Below are positions 8,963 to 18,763 of a stretch of DNA of 64,000 bases, in pieces; the stretch's first letter is position 1, and every line of letters starts with the position of its first letter. The notes beneath the pieces were generated by a model. That model had not been told where the DNA came from. It did no database searches and was given only the letters and a program-made list of their open reading frames with translations. The DNA comes from Cytophagales bacterium (lineage in GTDB: Bacteria > Bacteroidota > Bacteroidia > Cytophagales > Thermoflexibacteraceae). The position numbers and the translations under genes are program-made. The stretch lies in assembly GCA_013299115.1 (NCBI GenBank), contig JAAFKA010000008.1, positions 62,001 to 126,000 of the forward strand, read 5' to 3'.

Positions 8963-11464
8963 TTATTTTTTCTCCACCCCAACTCCATTCAACAACTTCA
9001 CTGCCTTGATTTTATAACTCGACAAACGGCTACCTACGGCTTTCCAGCCTTTTACTTCGCCTATCACATCGAGGTCGTTTACCATTGTGCCTACTAATTT
9101 TGGTGTTTGGTAGTAGCTAATTTCGGCTTGTGGGTGTTTGTCCATAGTAGCCAAAATCAATTTAGAGCCTTTACTTTCGGAGATGAAACAGAATTTTTTT
9201 CCAATGGTGGTGGTTTCTATTTTAAATCTTTTGACATAATACGTATCTTGCTCACCTACGTAATGTACGGCTGTAATCACTTCTTCGGGCTTAAATTGGG
9301 TAATGACTGCAATTTCACTTGCCTCATAACGGTTTGCTAAGTCGAAAGATGTCAATTCGTAGTTGCCATCTTTAGTTACAACCAAAATTTTGTCTTCGCC
9401 GCTAAAAGTGCCTAATAGTTTGCCACGTTTTTCGGTGTTTAGTCTGCCCACGTTTTCGTCATAGTAAATTTCCAATCCGCCCAGCGTAGAAACTCCAGAT
9501 ACTTTGAGTTTCATATTTTTTACAGGATATTTGGTCAAAATATTTCCTTGCGAGCTGCGACCTTTGATGTCTAACTCCGCAAAATTGTAGTCAAAAACCT
9601 TGATTTTGGCAGTACAGCCTGCTGTTAGTTGCACCATAATTACCTCTGCCTCGCCGTTTGGATTTGCCGTAAAATAATGCACCTTCGAGTTGGCGTTGCC
9701 TTTGGTAAGGTCATATTCCTTATCTCTGGTAATGCCGCCCATCTGAAATCTTTTGACATAAGTAGTGCCACTTTCGCCATCGAGGTAAGCAAGGTTATAA
9801 ACTTTGCGGGTGTCGTCTTTGCTAAACACTTCAGCAAGGATAATGTCCTTGCCCACAAAAACTTTTTCGGCAATTTTTACTACTTTGCATTTGCCATCTT
9901 GGAAAAACACCACCACATCATCTATGTCCGAACAGTCGGAAATAAACTCTGTATTTTCGTCTTTTTTGAGGTTATAACCAATGAAACCACCTTTTTTGTC
10001 CACATACAATTTTTGGTTATTGGCAGCCACTTTGGTTGCAATAATCGTATCGAAGGGGCGAAGTTCGGTTTTTCTCTCACGACCTTTGCCGTATTTGGTC
10101 AGCAAATTTTTGAAGTAATTGACAGCATAGTCTATCAAATGCTCCAAATGGTGTTCTACTTCGGCTTTTTCTTTCTCAAAATCTCTCAACTGTTCGTCTG
10201 CCTTAAACGTATCGTATTTGGAAATACGTTTAATCTTGATTTCGGTCAGTTTTGTCAAATCCTCAGTGGTAATGGTGCGGTAAAACTGCGGTTTGTAAGG
10301 CGTAATTCCTTTGTCTATTCGTTTGATTACGTCTTCCCAAGTGGTTGCCTCTTCTATATCTCGATAAATTTTGTTTTCGATAAATATTTTTTCCAATGAA
10401 GAAAACAAGATTTTTTCCAATAATTCTGCTCGTCTAATTTCCAATTCACGTTTGAGCAAGTCTTTGGTTTGCTCTGTGTTTACCCTCAAAATTTCATTGA
10501 CCGACATAAATTGCGGTTTTTCTCCCACAATTACACAAGCATTAGGCGAAATGGAAACTTCGCACTCCGTAAAGGCATACAAAGCTGAAATAGTTACGTC
10601 TGGCGATACGCCTGCTACCAACTGCACTTGTATCTCTACCTCTTTGGCGGTGTTGTCCACCACTTTTTTAATCTTGATTTTGCCTGCCTCATTTGCCTTT
10701 ACTATCGAGTCCATGACGCTGCCCGTAGTCGTACCATAAGGTATTTCCTTGATTAGCAAGGTTTTATTGTCGGCTTCCTCTATTTTTGCTCGCACTCTCA
10801 CCTTGCCACCTCTGCTGCCTTGTCTGTAATCACTCACGTCTGCGTAGCCCCCTGTGAGGAAATCGGGGAAAATTTCTGCGGTTTTGCCCCTCAAAATATC
10901 GATAGAGGCTTTAATCAATTCGGCAAAATTATGTGGCAAAATTTTGGTAGATAACCCAACAGCAATGCCCTCTACACCCTGTACCAAGAGCAAAGGAAAC
11001 TTAACAGGCAAGGTAATGGGTTCTTTTTTGCGACCATCATAAGAAAGTTGCCAACGTGTGGTTTGGGGATTAAACAAGATTTCGAGGGCAAATTTGGATA
11101 GTCTTGCCTCAATATAACGTGCTGCTGCTGCTCCGTCGCCTGTGCGTACATCACCCCAGTTGCCTTGCGTGTCTATGCAAAGGTCTTTCTGCCCCATGTT
11201 CACCATAGCCTCTGTAATAGAGGCATCGCCATGTGGGTGATATTGCATGGTCTGCCCTATCACATTGGCAACTTTGTTGTAACGACCATCTTCCATTTCG
11301 TTCATGGCATGGAAAATACGGCGTTGAACAGGTTTCAATCCGTCTTCTATGGCAGGCACTGCCCTTTCTAAAATCACATAAGAAGCATATTCTAAAAACC
11401 AATTTTCGTATTTATCACCAACAGGCATTACTTCGCTGTGGATTTGTGAGGTATCATCTTTCAT
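8963..11464 (-). CDS. parC: DNA topoisomerase IV subunit A
   Basis: Type IIA topoisomerase A subunit that breaks and rejoins DNA to decatenate chromosomes. The start is the ATG at 11464 (MKDDTSQIHSEVMPVG); the frame stays open further upstream, but that stretch is low-complexity and not family-like. Conserved features: VILERAVPAIEDGLKPVQRR, the HPHGD box, and the catalytic tyrosine in AAARYIE (Tyr117). At 833 residues with a short C-terminal propeller and no GyrA-box, ParC fits better than GyrA. The partner parE is not in the window. The gene is flanked by repeat elements on both sides. Confidence 0.9.
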   Translation of the reverse strand: MKDDTSQIHSEVMPVGDKYENWFLEYASYVILERAVPAIEDGLKPVQRRIFHAMNEMEDGRYNKVANVIGQTMQYHPHGDASITEAMVNMGQKDLCIDTQGNWGDVRTGDGAAAARYIEARLSKFALEILFNPQTTRWQLSYDGRKKEPITLPVKFPLLLVQGVEGIAVGLSTKILPHNFAELIKASIDILRGKTAEIFPDFLTGGYADVSDYRQGSRGGKVRVRAKIEEADNKTLLIKEIPYGTTTGSVMDSIVKANEAGKIKIKKVVDNTAKEVEIQVQLVAGVSPDVTISALYAFTECEVSISPNACVIVGEKPQFMSVNEILRVNTEQTKDLLKRELEIRRAELLEKILFSSLEKIFIENKIYRDIEEATTWEDVIKRIDKGITPYKPQFYRTITTEDLTKLTEIKIKRISKYDTFKADEQLRDFEKEKAEVEHHLEHLIDYAVNYFKNLLTKYGKGRERKTELRPFDTIIATKVAANNQKLYVDKKGGFIGYNLKKDENTEFISDCSDIDDVVVFFQDGKCKVVKIAEKVFVGKDIILAEVFSKDDTRKVYNLAYLDGESGTTYVKRFQMGGITRDKEYDLTKGNANSKVHYFTANPNGEAEVIMVQLTAGCTAKIKVFDYNFAELDIKGRSSQGNILTKYPVKNMKLKVSGVSTLGGLEIYYDENVGRLNTEKRGKLLGTFSGEDKILVVTKDGNYELTSFDLANRYEASEIAVITQFKPEEVITAVHYVGEQDTYYVKRFKIETTTIGKKFCFISESKGSKLILATMDKHPQAEISYYQTPKLVGTMVNDLDVIGEVKGWKAVGSRLSSYKIKAVKLLNGVGVEKK

Positions 11465-11858
11465 AAAGTAGTAGCAATTTTGGGCAAAGGTAAATAAAAA
11501 ATTGGTGCAAATGAATAAAAATAAAAAAATATTTTTGCAATAAAAAATAATAATTTTTAACCGCAAAGGTCGCAGAGGCTTACGCAAAGTATGCAGAGAT
11601 TATTTCTCAAGATTATCTTTTCTTTGAGTAAACTAAGGAACAGCTACTAAATAAAATTATATCTTTGTATCATAAATAATTGATTATTAGAGGTTATTGC
11701 GATTTGTACCGTACCCTTTGGCGGGGGTTGCCTCCAACTGCAAAGTTAATTAGCTGAAAATCAACAAGTTAATTTTCTATACAAAAATTATCGTAATAAC
11801 CTCTATTAATAAATTAATTTCGTATTTCATACATCATATTTCATATCTATTGCTTACA
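11465..11858. other. divergent intergenic region, parC / glycosyltransferase
   Basis: 394 bp without a credible gene. A TATCTTTG -7-like sequence is at 11660-11667 on the + strand but has no well-spaced TTG. The inverted-repeat element at 11686-11806 separates it from the glycosyltransferase start. Confidence 0.5.
11686..11806. mobile_element. 121-bp inverted-repeat (MITE-like) element
   Basis: The left end ATTAGAGGTTATTGCGAT and the reverse complement of the right end AATAGAGGTTATTACGAT give about 18-bp terminal inverted repeats with two or three mismatches. A solo copy of the right end occurs at 2834-2859, and partial ends near 13156 and 22917. There is no ORF inside. It has inserted, or been retained, in the leader region of the following glycosyltransferase gene. 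Confidence 0.65.
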
Positions 11859-13160
11859 ATGAAAAAAGTTTTGCTTATTACCTATTATTTTCCTCCCTGC
11901 GGAGGAATTGGTGTTTTACGTTGTCTAAAAATAGCCAAATACCTCCGCCAATTTGGTTGGGAGCCTATCATTTATACTGCCGAAAATGCCCACTACCCAA
12001 GTTACGACTACGGCAACCTGAAAGACATACCCGAAGGCATCGAGATTTTGAGGCAACCTATTATTGAGCCTTATACTTTTTACAAAAAATTTACCAAACA
12101 AGCCCCCAACGCCAATGCAAACAATGCCTTAGTAGCCACCGAAGGCAAACGAGATTGGAAACACAGGTTGTCGGTTTGGATACGCAGCAATTTTTTTATA
12201 CCTGATGCACGTGCCTTGTGGATACGTCCTTCGGTGAGATTTTTGACTGACTACCTTGCAAAAAATAAGGTCGATGCCTTATTTTCTGATGGACCTCCGC
12301 ACACCAATACGCTAATTGCAGCTTTGCTCAAAGAAAAAACAGGAATTAAATGGTTGGCAGATTTTCAAGACCCTTGGACTCAGGTGGACTACTACCAACG
12401 CCTAAGTCTTACTTCTTGGGCAGATGCCAAACACCGCAAGCTGGAGCAAAAAGCCTTTAGCCTTGCCGACAAAACCACCATTGTAAGCCCTACATGGAAA
12501 AAAGATTTGGAAAGTATAGGGGCAAAAAATGTTTCGGTTTTACTTTGGGGCTATGACGAAGACGACTTTGCGAACTTGCAACCAACTTACGACAACAAAC
12601 TTACCATTACCCACGCAGGGCTGTTGGGAGATGACCGCAACCCTCGTTGTCTGTTTGAGGCAGTGGCAGAATTGGCAACAGAAATAGGCAGTGATTTTTT
12701 ACAAGCTATTGAAATTCAACTCATTGGGCAAGTGGATACAACTGTAAAACAAACTTACGAAAAGCTGGGAATTGCCAATTTGGTACAATTTATTCCGCAA
12801 ATGGAGAGAAAAGAGGCTTTGCAAAAAGTTGCCAATTCGCAAATTTTGTTGTTGCTACTCAACCAAGCCGACAATGCGATGGGCAGAATACCGGGCAAGT
12901 TATTCGAGTATTTGGCGGTGCAACGCCCTGTGATTTGTTTGGGGCAACCGCAAAGTGATGTGGACAAAATTTTGCAACACACCCACGCAGGACATACCTT
13001 TGGCTACGACAACAAAACTGCACTCAAAGAGCAAATCAGGGTTTACTACCAACAATTTAAGCAAAACGGACACTTGCAACACCAAACTAAAAATTTGGAA
13101 AACTACACCAACAAGCACTTGACTGCACAAGTGGCAGCGTGGTTGGAGGAGTTGGTATAG
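11859..13160 (+). CDS. GT-B fold glycosyltransferase (family 4-like)
   Basis: 433 residues. The ATG at 11859 (MKKVLLITYYFPPCGG) is preferred over an in-frame TTG at 11850. The N-terminal GGIGVLRCLKIAKYL motif and the C-terminal PGKLFEYLAVQRPVI motif, where the acidic residue contacts the nucleotide-sugar phosphate, are typical of GT4-like retaining transferases acting on polysaccharide or glycolipid in the cytoplasm. The sugar and acceptor cannot be read from sequence. It stands alone, with no capsule or O-antigen cluster around it. Confidence 0.85.
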   Translation: MKKVLLITYYFPPCGGIGVLRCLKIAKYLRQFGWEPIIYTAENAHYPSYDYGNLKDIPEGIEILRQPIIEPYTFYKKFTKQAPNANANNALVATEGKRDWKHRLSVWIRSNFFIPDARALWIRPSVRFLTDYLAKNKVDALFSDGPPHTNTLIAALLKEKTGIKWLADFQDPWTQVDYYQRLSLTSWADAKHRKLEQKAFSLADKTTIVSPTWKKDLESIGAKNVSVLLWGYDEDDFANLQPTYDNKLTITHAGLLGDDRNPRCLFEAVAELATEIGSDFLQAIEIQLIGQVDTTVKQTYEKLGIANLVQFIPQMERKEALQKVANSQILLLLLNQADNAMGRIPGKLFEYLAVQRPVICLGQPQSDVDKILQHTHAGHTFGYDNKTALKEQIRVYYQQFKQNGHLQHQTKNLENYTNKHLTAQVAAWLEELV

Positions 13161-13374
13161 AGGTTATTAAGATTTTCATAGCTTTGCTATTTTATGCAGA
13201 AAGTTAAACAGCACCAAGCAAAAAACAAATTCGTGGGTAAAAATAGAATGGTTGGAAATCGTAGAGAAAAGATAATTTAATTTGCACTTCAAAACAAAAT
13301 TCTAAACAATATTTTTAAATACTTGTTTAAATCAAATAATAGTTGTTAATTTGCAATGAAAAATATATCGACCA

Positions 13375-14010
13375 ATGACAGCTAACGCAACAGACCAAAG
13401 CACCGAAGAAAAAATAAAAGAAGCAGCACGCAAAATTTTTTTGCAAAAGGGCTTTGCAGGTACAAAAATTAGAGATATAGCCGACGAAGCCAATATTAAT
13501 ATTGCTTTGCTCAACTATTATTTTCGGAGCAAGGAAAAACTTTTTGATGCCATTTTTGACGAAGCCTTAGCCGAACTTTTATCGGGAATGTTTGCTATAT
13601 TGAATGATAAAAGTCTAAGTTTTGAAGAAAAAATTATCAAAGCCGTTAATTCTGATATAGAAACACTGAAAAAAAGCCCATTTTTGCCAAACTTCGTTTT
13701 CAATGAACTGAATAGCAAGGTAGATAAAATTGTTCAGAAGTTTCCTAACGTCTTGGAATTTGACAACGTGCATTTCGTTGAGCAATTCAATGCAGGGGTT
13801 GCACAAGGAAAGTATCGCAATATTCACCACGAACACGTATATGCCTGTATGCAAGGCATGATTTTGCAACCTTTTATCGAAAAATCTATGTTTTGCTTTC
13901 AACATCAGGGTAAAAGTGCAGAGGAACTGGAGGTTTTATTCATTGAATTTGTCGACAATCACAAACAAATTGTTATAGATATGTTGTTGAATTATTTGGT
14001 TATTCGGTGA
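13375..14010 (+). CDS. TetR/AcrR-family transcriptional regulator
   Basis: 211 residues. The N-terminal TetR helix-turn-helix (residues ~8-55) reads KIKEAARKIFLQKGFAGTKI followed by DIADEANINIALLNYYFRSK, an unmistakable family signature. The C-terminal ligand/dimer domain is variable and gives no hint of the inducer. The ATG at 13375 gives MTANATDQSTEEK. No transporter or enzyme is directly adjacent (citrate synthase is convergent), so the target is unknown. A weak promoter-like TTG-20-TTAATTTG lies just upstream. Confidence 0.93.
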   Translation: MTANATDQSTEEKIKEAARKIFLQKGFAGTKIRDIADEANINIALLNYYFRSKEKLFDAIFDEALAELLSGMFAILNDKSLSFEEKIIKAVNSDIETLKKSPFLPNFVFNELNSKVDKIVQKFPNVLEFDNVHFVEQFNAGVAQGKYRNIHHEHVYACMQGMILQPFIEKSMFCFQHQGKSAEELEVLFIEFVDNHKQIVIDMLLNYLVIR

Positions 14011-14062
14011 GTTAGCAACAAGTATAACAAAAGACGATAATTAAAAAATATAAAAGAAATGC

Positions 14063-14144
14063 GGTAGTGTTACAAATCATGGGGCTGAAACATTCATTTG
14101 TGTATACCCAAACCAATTTTAGCCCCATGATTTGTAGCACTACC
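14063..14144. terminator. long inverted repeat between TetR gene and gltA
   Basis: Arms GGTAGTGTTACAAATCATGG... at 14063-14086 and its complement at 14121-14144 pair over 24 bp with one mismatch, around a 34-nt loop. It lies 3' of the TetR gene and may act as its terminator, or may be a small palindromic element. Confidence 0.6.
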
Positions 14145-14291
14145 CCATTTTTATAGTCAAGTACTCATCACTGTTTGCTTAAGATTTCCATAAAAGGTTT
14201 TTTGGGATTGGACACCTAAAAATACACCTTTGATTGGAAATCTTTTACAATCCTAAACAACCTCTTTTTTTGCTAACTTTTACAAACAAAA
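14145..14291. other. remaining intergenic DNA, no feature seen
   Basis: Part of the 383-bp gap between the TetR gene and gltA. Apart from the inverted repeats listed separately, I see no gene or clear signal here. Confidence 0.5.
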
Positions 14292-14320
14292 CCCCACAAA
14301 AATTTTAGGCTCTTGTGGGG
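14292..14320. terminator. intrinsic terminator for gltA (bidirectional)
   Basis: Stem CCCCACAA/TTGTGGGG. On the minus strand it is followed by TTTTGTTTG and on the plus strand by ATTTTATTTT, so it can terminate gltA from the right and the TetR transcript from the left. Confidence 0.75.
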
Positions 14321-14331
14321 ATTTTATTTTT

Positions 14332-14390
14332 AAGACATTTGCCTGAAGGCAAATATATAGCAAAAGACATTTGCCTGAAGGCGAATATAC
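14332..14390. repeat. two direct copies of a small palindrome next to the gltA stop
   Basis: AAGACATTTGCCTGAAGGC occurs twice (hairpins ATTTGCC-TGAA-GGCAAAT at 14337-14354 and a one-base variant at 14369-14386), 32 bp apart and ending 4 bp from the gltA stop codon. Confidence 0.7.
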
Positions 14391-14393
14391 AGT

Positions 14394-15680
14394 TTATCTA
14401 TTACCCATTGGGATATAAGGACGCAATGGATGCCCTACGTAAATCTGACGAGGACGGCTGATAGGCAATTTGTGTTCTACCATTTCTTTCCACTGGGCTA
14501 TCCAACCGGGCAGACGACCTATTGCAAACATGACTGTAAACATTTCTGTCGGAATACCCATAGCTTTGTAGATAATGCCCGAATAGAAATCTACGTTTGG
14601 ATAGAGTTTTCTTTCTACAAAATAAGGGTCATTGAGGGCTATGTGTTCCAATTCTTTGGCAATTTCCAATAAAGGGTCTCTTACGCCCAATTTATTGAGA
14701 ATATTGTCGCAAGCACCTTTGATTATTTTGGCACGAGGGTCGTAGTTTTTATACACACGATGCCCAAAGCCCATTAAACGGAATTTGCTGTTTTTGTCTT
14801 TGGCTTTTTCTACATATTTTTTCACATTGCCGCCGTCTGCGTGAATAGCCTCCAACATTTCAATTACTTCTTGGTTTGCTCCGCCATGCAAAGGTCCCCA
14901 CAAAGCATTGATACCGCCAGCCACAGCCGAAAACAAACTTGCTTGCGAAGAACCAACTACTCTTACCGTAGCAGCCGAACAATTTTGTTCGTGGTCTGCG
15001 TGTAAAATGAGTAACTTGTTCAAGGCATCAATCACTACGGGGTCTGCATCATATTTTTCTGTTGGGAAAGCAAACATCATAGACAAGAAATTGGCACAAT
15101 AATCCAAAGAATTATTTGGATAATTTAAGGGGTGTCCAATTTCGTTTTTGTATGACCACGCTGCAATGGTAGGCATTTTTGCCAACAAACGAATGATATT
15201 CAAATCTACTTCTTCGGGTGATTGTGTAGGCGAAATAGAATTTGGGTAAAAGGCTGTCAATGAGCTAATTAAAGACGACAATACGCCCATAGGGTGAGCT
15301 TCGGAAGGAAAACCGTCTAAAATTTTACGCATATTCTCATGTACCATCGTATGCTTGGTAATGTCTTCTTGGAATTTGTGCAGGGTCGGTTTGTTGGGCA
15401 GTTCGCCATAAATCAACAAATAAGCCACTTCTAAAAACGAAGATTTTTCGGCTAATTCCTCTATGGCATAGCCTCTATAACGCAAAATGCCCTGTTCGCC
15501 ATCTAAAAACGTGATAGCACTCGTATTAGAGCCTGTGTTTTTGTAGCCAGGGTCTAAGGTAATCAAGCCTGATTCATCGCGTAACTTGTTGATATCAAGT
15601 GCTAATTCTTTTTCAGTGCCTTCTACCACAGGCAAAATGTATTTCTTGCCTTCGAAGATAAGTTCTGCGTATCTTGACAT
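14394..15680 (-). CDS. gltA: citrate synthase (type II)
   Basis: Condenses acetyl-CoA and oxaloacetate at the entry to the TCA cycle. 428 residues, the length of the hexameric, Gram-negative type with an N-terminal extension. Conserved segments: LRYRGYAIEEL near 85, LLILHADHEQN near 230, GPLHGGANQ with a catalytic His near 270, FGHRVYKNYDPR near 310, and the acidic catalytic region DFYSGI near 370. ATG at 15680. Ends next to two small palindromes and a clear terminator, so it is probably a single-gene transcript. Confidence 0.97.
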   Translation of the reverse strand: MSRYAELIFEGKKYILPVVEGTEKELALDINKLRDESGLITLDPGYKNTGSNTSAITFLDGEQGILRYRGYAIEELAEKSSFLEVAYLLIYGELPNKPTLHKFQEDITKHTMVHENMRKILDGFPSEAHPMGVLSSLISSLTAFYPNSISPTQSPEEVDLNIIRLLAKMPTIAAWSYKNEIGHPLNYPNNSLDYCANFLSMMFAFPTEKYDADPVVIDALNKLLILHADHEQNCSAATVRVVGSSQASLFSAVAGGINALWGPLHGGANQEVIEMLEAIHADGGNVKKYVEKAKDKNSKFRLMGFGHRVYKNYDPRAKIIKGACDNILNKLGVRDPLLEIAKELEHIALNDPYFVERKLYPNVDFYSGIIYKAMGIPTEMFTVMFAIGRLPGWIAQWKEMVEHKLPISRPRQIYVGHPLRPYIPMGNR

Positions 15681-15824
15681 GGTTTATATAGAGTTTTGGT
15701 AATTTTTGTTTAATGCCGAAAGATATAAAATTAAACCAATAAAGCAATAAGGAAACAATTTTATTTCGAGCTTGATTCCAAGAATAATTTTTGCCCCTTC
15801 GTATTTTTATTCCCTAAAAACAAA

Positions 15825-15853
15825 ACTTTTCAGGCTCAAAGAACCTGAAAAGT
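15825..15853 (-). terminator. intrinsic terminator downstream of the anti-sigma/WD40 gene
   Basis: On the minus strand the stem ACTTTTCAGG/CCTGAAAAGT is followed by TTTTGTTTTT. It is about 180 nt past the stop at 16035, beyond a REP-like cluster, and just upstream of gltA. Confidence 0.6.
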
Positions 15854-15893
15854 CCAACAATTACAAGCAACTATAAACAATCTTCTAAATGTT

Positions 15894-16034
15894 CTCACGT
15901 TTCGTGAGGCTATTTCTGTTCCCTACGTTGCACGTAGGGCTATTATTGTTTAACCTCTTCGAGGTTATGTAAATTTTCTTTACAACCCTGAAAGGGTTGA
16001 ACAATAATAGCCTCACGTGCAACGTGGGGAGAGG
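15894..16034. repeat. nested REP-like palindrome cluster
   Basis: In about 140 bp there are CTCACG/CGTGAG (15894-15908), CCCTACGTTGCACGTAGGG (15921-15939), AACCTCTTCGAGGTT (15952-15966) and CAACCCTGAAAGGGTTG (15983-15999). An outer pair, CTATTATTGTTTAACC (15940-15955) with GGTTGAACAATAATAG (15995-16010), brackets the inner hairpins. This layout resembles Bacteroidota REP/BIME-type elements. It ends at the stop codon of the upstream gene. The rest of the 354-bp gap (15681-15893) holds the gltA leader and the terminator at 15825. Confidence 0.7.
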
Positions 16035-18740
16035 TTATCCCACAGGTGCAGCTTTATTTTTTTGCAAATAGGCTTTCAAATCATCGACTTGCAAAATAGG
16101 TTTGGGGTTGCTGAACACAAACCGACAAGGGGCTTGTTTCTTTTGCAAGTATGGTTTTACCAATGCCCTAAATTCCTCTGCTGTATAGACAACTACTTGA
16201 CTATCAGGCAATACAACGACTAATTGGTTGCTTGTTCCTCGCATAAAGCGGAGGTTGATTTGATTGCCAAATGCCAATCTTTGCACAATCGTACCCTTGT
16301 CGCCTGTGATAAAAAATACTTTCAGGTCATTTGTATTTTGGTGCAAATGCTGCAATTCATCGGCTAAGGCAAATTCGGCTGTAACTTCCAAACCATTTGC
16401 TCGGTCTTCGGGTCTGTCCCAGTTATAGATACCAAAATTTTGCAATTTGTAACTTCTCAACAACACAGCTTCGTTTGCCCTTCTGATGTCCTCAACTTTC
16501 CTCTGGGCTGCAAGGGCTGCATCATATTGGCGAATGAGGTCGTTGAGTTGGGTAACTCTCCGCACAAGGGCAGGATTTTGCTTGCCGTTGAGGGTAGCTA
16601 TTTGCTGCTCTGTTTCAGTTTCTTGATAGATTTTGATAGTAAAAGCCACATTGTCGCCATATTGCTTGGTTTCCTCCGAATTTTTTGGTTTGCAATACAA
16701 GTTCAGTTGCCACAAATTGGCATCAACTTTTGCACGAGGTTTCCACAAATAAACCACACTTTCCTCTTCGCTTGGTTTGCCATCTGGTGTTTGTTGTTCT
16801 TGTTTGTTTTTGCGAGCAACACCCAAACTCACAAAAGACTTGCCATCGGGTGCAAATTCGGCTTGCTTAGTCGTTTGATTGACTTGGAAACTGCACAACA
16901 ACTTAAAGTTTTCGGCTACACTCCAAATTTTAATGGTTTGGTCTTTGGCAAAAGTTATCAACTGTTGTCCATCTGCTGAAAAAGTAGCTTTTTGCACAAA
17001 ATTTTGGTGATTTTTCAAAATATTTACCAATTCGCCACCTTTGTAAATGTTTACCGCAGTGCCTACAATACGAGCTTCGTAGGGCATTGTGTTGGTTTTT
17101 TGGTTAGTAACAGTGGCAAAATCTTGCACACTTTTTCTACCTCCAGCTTCTATTAAGGCTATAATTTTGCCCTGCAAATCCCAAATTTTGGTAAAACCAC
17201 CCATATAAGCCACAATTTTGGTGTCGTTATCAGCAAAAGTAACTGCACTAATCACATTGGGGTTATGCCCAAAAGTTTGCAACAATTTTCCTTCTTTCGT
17301 GTCCCAAAGGCTTACCAAACCACCCGCCACCGAAAGCAAATGCTTAGAGTCGGCAGAGAACAAAAGTTGTTTTACTACGTCGGGGTGTCCTTCCAAGTCG
17401 TGTAGCAATTTGCCTTGCGAGTCCCAGAGTTTGGCACCGCCACCTGCTGCCGTAGCCAGCAGTTTTCCGTTTGGCGAGAATTTTACTTCATTTACCTCCG
17501 CAGGGTGTCCGCCTAAAACCACAGGTCGGTAGAGGTCTTGGGTCAATTCTACTTCTCTCCAAGCCCTGTCCAGCACCCAATAATTTTTGGAAGAACGAGG
17601 GTGGTGGTTTTCATCGGCTTTGCCCGCATACTCCCACACAAGGTTTGCAAAAGATTTGGTGGCAGGATTAGTTAAGGTATCAAACCGCAAACGGAAGAAA
17701 TTACGGCTGTCAATGGCACGGTTGCTCTTGCGTTGAATAGTAATTTGCTGTTCGGCATTTTGGGCTGCTTTGACTTGTTCGGCAGCTATGTCGGCTTTTT
17801 CTTTTTCTATTTGCGTTTGGTAATTTTGGCTAAATACACCCAAAGCCGAGTCTATTTTGGCTTGTCGGTCTAAGTTATTTTCTGTATTGGCAATACCCAA
17901 ATATTTCCAATAACCTGATTTTGAGCCTGTTGCAGCAGCCAAATCGGGGCTGTCCGCAGGTGCAGGACTTTGAGCATAAGCAGCCGAAAAAATAGGGAAG
18001 TTGTAAGTCGTTTGGTTATGTTTGTTGGTTTGGTCGTAATAATAAAACCTAAAATCATTGCCCGCCACAAAACTTGCCATTTTTACTTCTATGTTTTTAT
18101 CAGGGGCAATGAAAACAGGATTTTCTTGTTGAAAACCTCTCAACTCAAACATTCCTGCCGACTCAAATTGCTGCGTGATGCCTGCCGAGTCGTAAGTCAT
18201 GTCAATTCCCGATGCCAAAATCTGAGCTGCCTCGTGAAATTCCCGATAATGCAGTTGCACTTTGCCCTCGATAGGTTGGTTGTTTTTGTCCACAAAAGCA
18301 TTTTGCGGAATGTTCAACTTTGTTCCATTCGGCAATTTGATAGTGCCACCAACCTCCGTATCTACTACAAAATGATTGAAAGGCACGTCTGTTTTGCTAA
18401 AAACAGGTTGTACAGGTGTAATATTGGGCAAGTGCAAAGCCATTGGTGTTGGAATTGGCGTTTGGTTGTACCACCAAACGCCGCCCACCATGCCGAGCAA
18501 AACCGTAGCCGCCATAGCCCATTGTGTAGGAGATTTTGCAATTTTACTTTTGAATAAAGCAAACAAATTGCTGGCTTGTTTAGGCATTTCGTCAAGGTTC
18601 TTGTCCAATTTGTCGCCTTGCGTAGCTTGTTTTGCTTTTGCGTCTAAACCAGCCTCTATTTTGCCCCAAAGGTCGTTGTCGGGTTCAAAAGAAGGCAAAT
18701 TGTCAATAGCTTTTCTTAGATTTTTGTCTTTATCTTTCAT
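16035..18740 (-). CDS. membrane anti-sigma-like protein fused to an exported WD40 propeller
   Basis: 901 residues. Residues 1-70 are a soluble, charged N-terminus (FEPDNDLWGKIEAGLD) typical of Bacteroidota anti-sigma factors. One membrane segment lies at about 72-90 (WAMAATVLLGMVGGVWWY). After it comes a domain (~120-240) with GTIKLPNGTKLNIPQNAF and VQLHYREF, often found in Bacteroidota surface proteins, then a charged helical linker (~290-340) and WD40-like blades (~405-700; VNEVKFSPNGKLLATAAGG, KLWDSQGKLLHDLEGHPD, TKIWDLQGK). By topology the propeller is periplasmic. It follows the ECF sigma gene by 188 bp, so it probably holds that sigma factor at the membrane and responds to an envelope signal. 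Regulation by a sigma factor is inferred, not shown. Confidence 0.75.
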   Translation of the reverse strand: MKDKDKNLRKAIDNLPSFEPDNDLWGKIEAGLDAKAKQATQGDKLDKNLDEMPKQASNLFALFKSKIAKSPTQWAMAATVLLGMVGGVWWYNQTPIPTPMALHLPNITPVQPVFSKTDVPFNHFVVDTEVGGTIKLPNGTKLNIPQNAFVDKNNQPIEGKVQLHYREFHEAAQILASGIDMTYDSAGITQQFESAGMFELRGFQQENPVFIAPDKNIEVKMASFVAGNDFRFYYYDQTNKHNQTTYNFPIFSAAYAQSPAPADSPDLAAATGSKSGYWKYLGIANTENNLDRQAKIDSALGVFSQNYQTQIEKEKADIAAEQVKAAQNAEQQITIQRKSNRAIDSRNFFRLRFDTLTNPATKSFANLVWEYAGKADENHHPRSSKNYWVLDRAWREVELTQDLYRPVVLGGHPAEVNEVKFSPNGKLLATAAGGGAKLWDSQGKLLHDLEGHPDVVKQLLFSADSKHLLSVAGGLVSLWDTKEGKLLQTFGHNPNVISAVTFADNDTKIVAYMGGFTKIWDLQGKIIALIEAGGRKSVQDFATVTNQKTNTMPYEARIVGTAVNIYKGGELVNILKNHQNFVQKATFSADGQQLITFAKDQTIKIWSVAENFKLLCSFQVNQTTKQAEFAPDGKSFVSLGVARKNKQEQQTPDGKPSEEESVVYLWKPRAKVDANLWQLNLYCKPKNSEETKQYGDNVAFTIKIYQETETEQQIATLNGKQNPALVRRVTQLNDLIRQYDAALAAQRKVEDIRRANEAVLLRSYKLQNFGIYNWDRPEDRANGLEVTAEFALADELQHLHQNTNDLKVFFITGDKGTIVQRLAFGNQINLRFMRGTSNQLVVVLPDSQVVVYTAEEFRALVKPYLQKKQAPCRFVFSNPKPILQVDDLKAYLQKNKAAPVG

Positions 18741-18763
18741 TTTTTTGAGTATTTTTGTTTGTG

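Noticed and set aside
9629-10399. 256-residue plus-strand ORF inside parC
   Set aside because: Antisense shadow of a strongly conserved gene; Phe/Cys-rich composition typical of the reverse frame in this AT-rich DNA.
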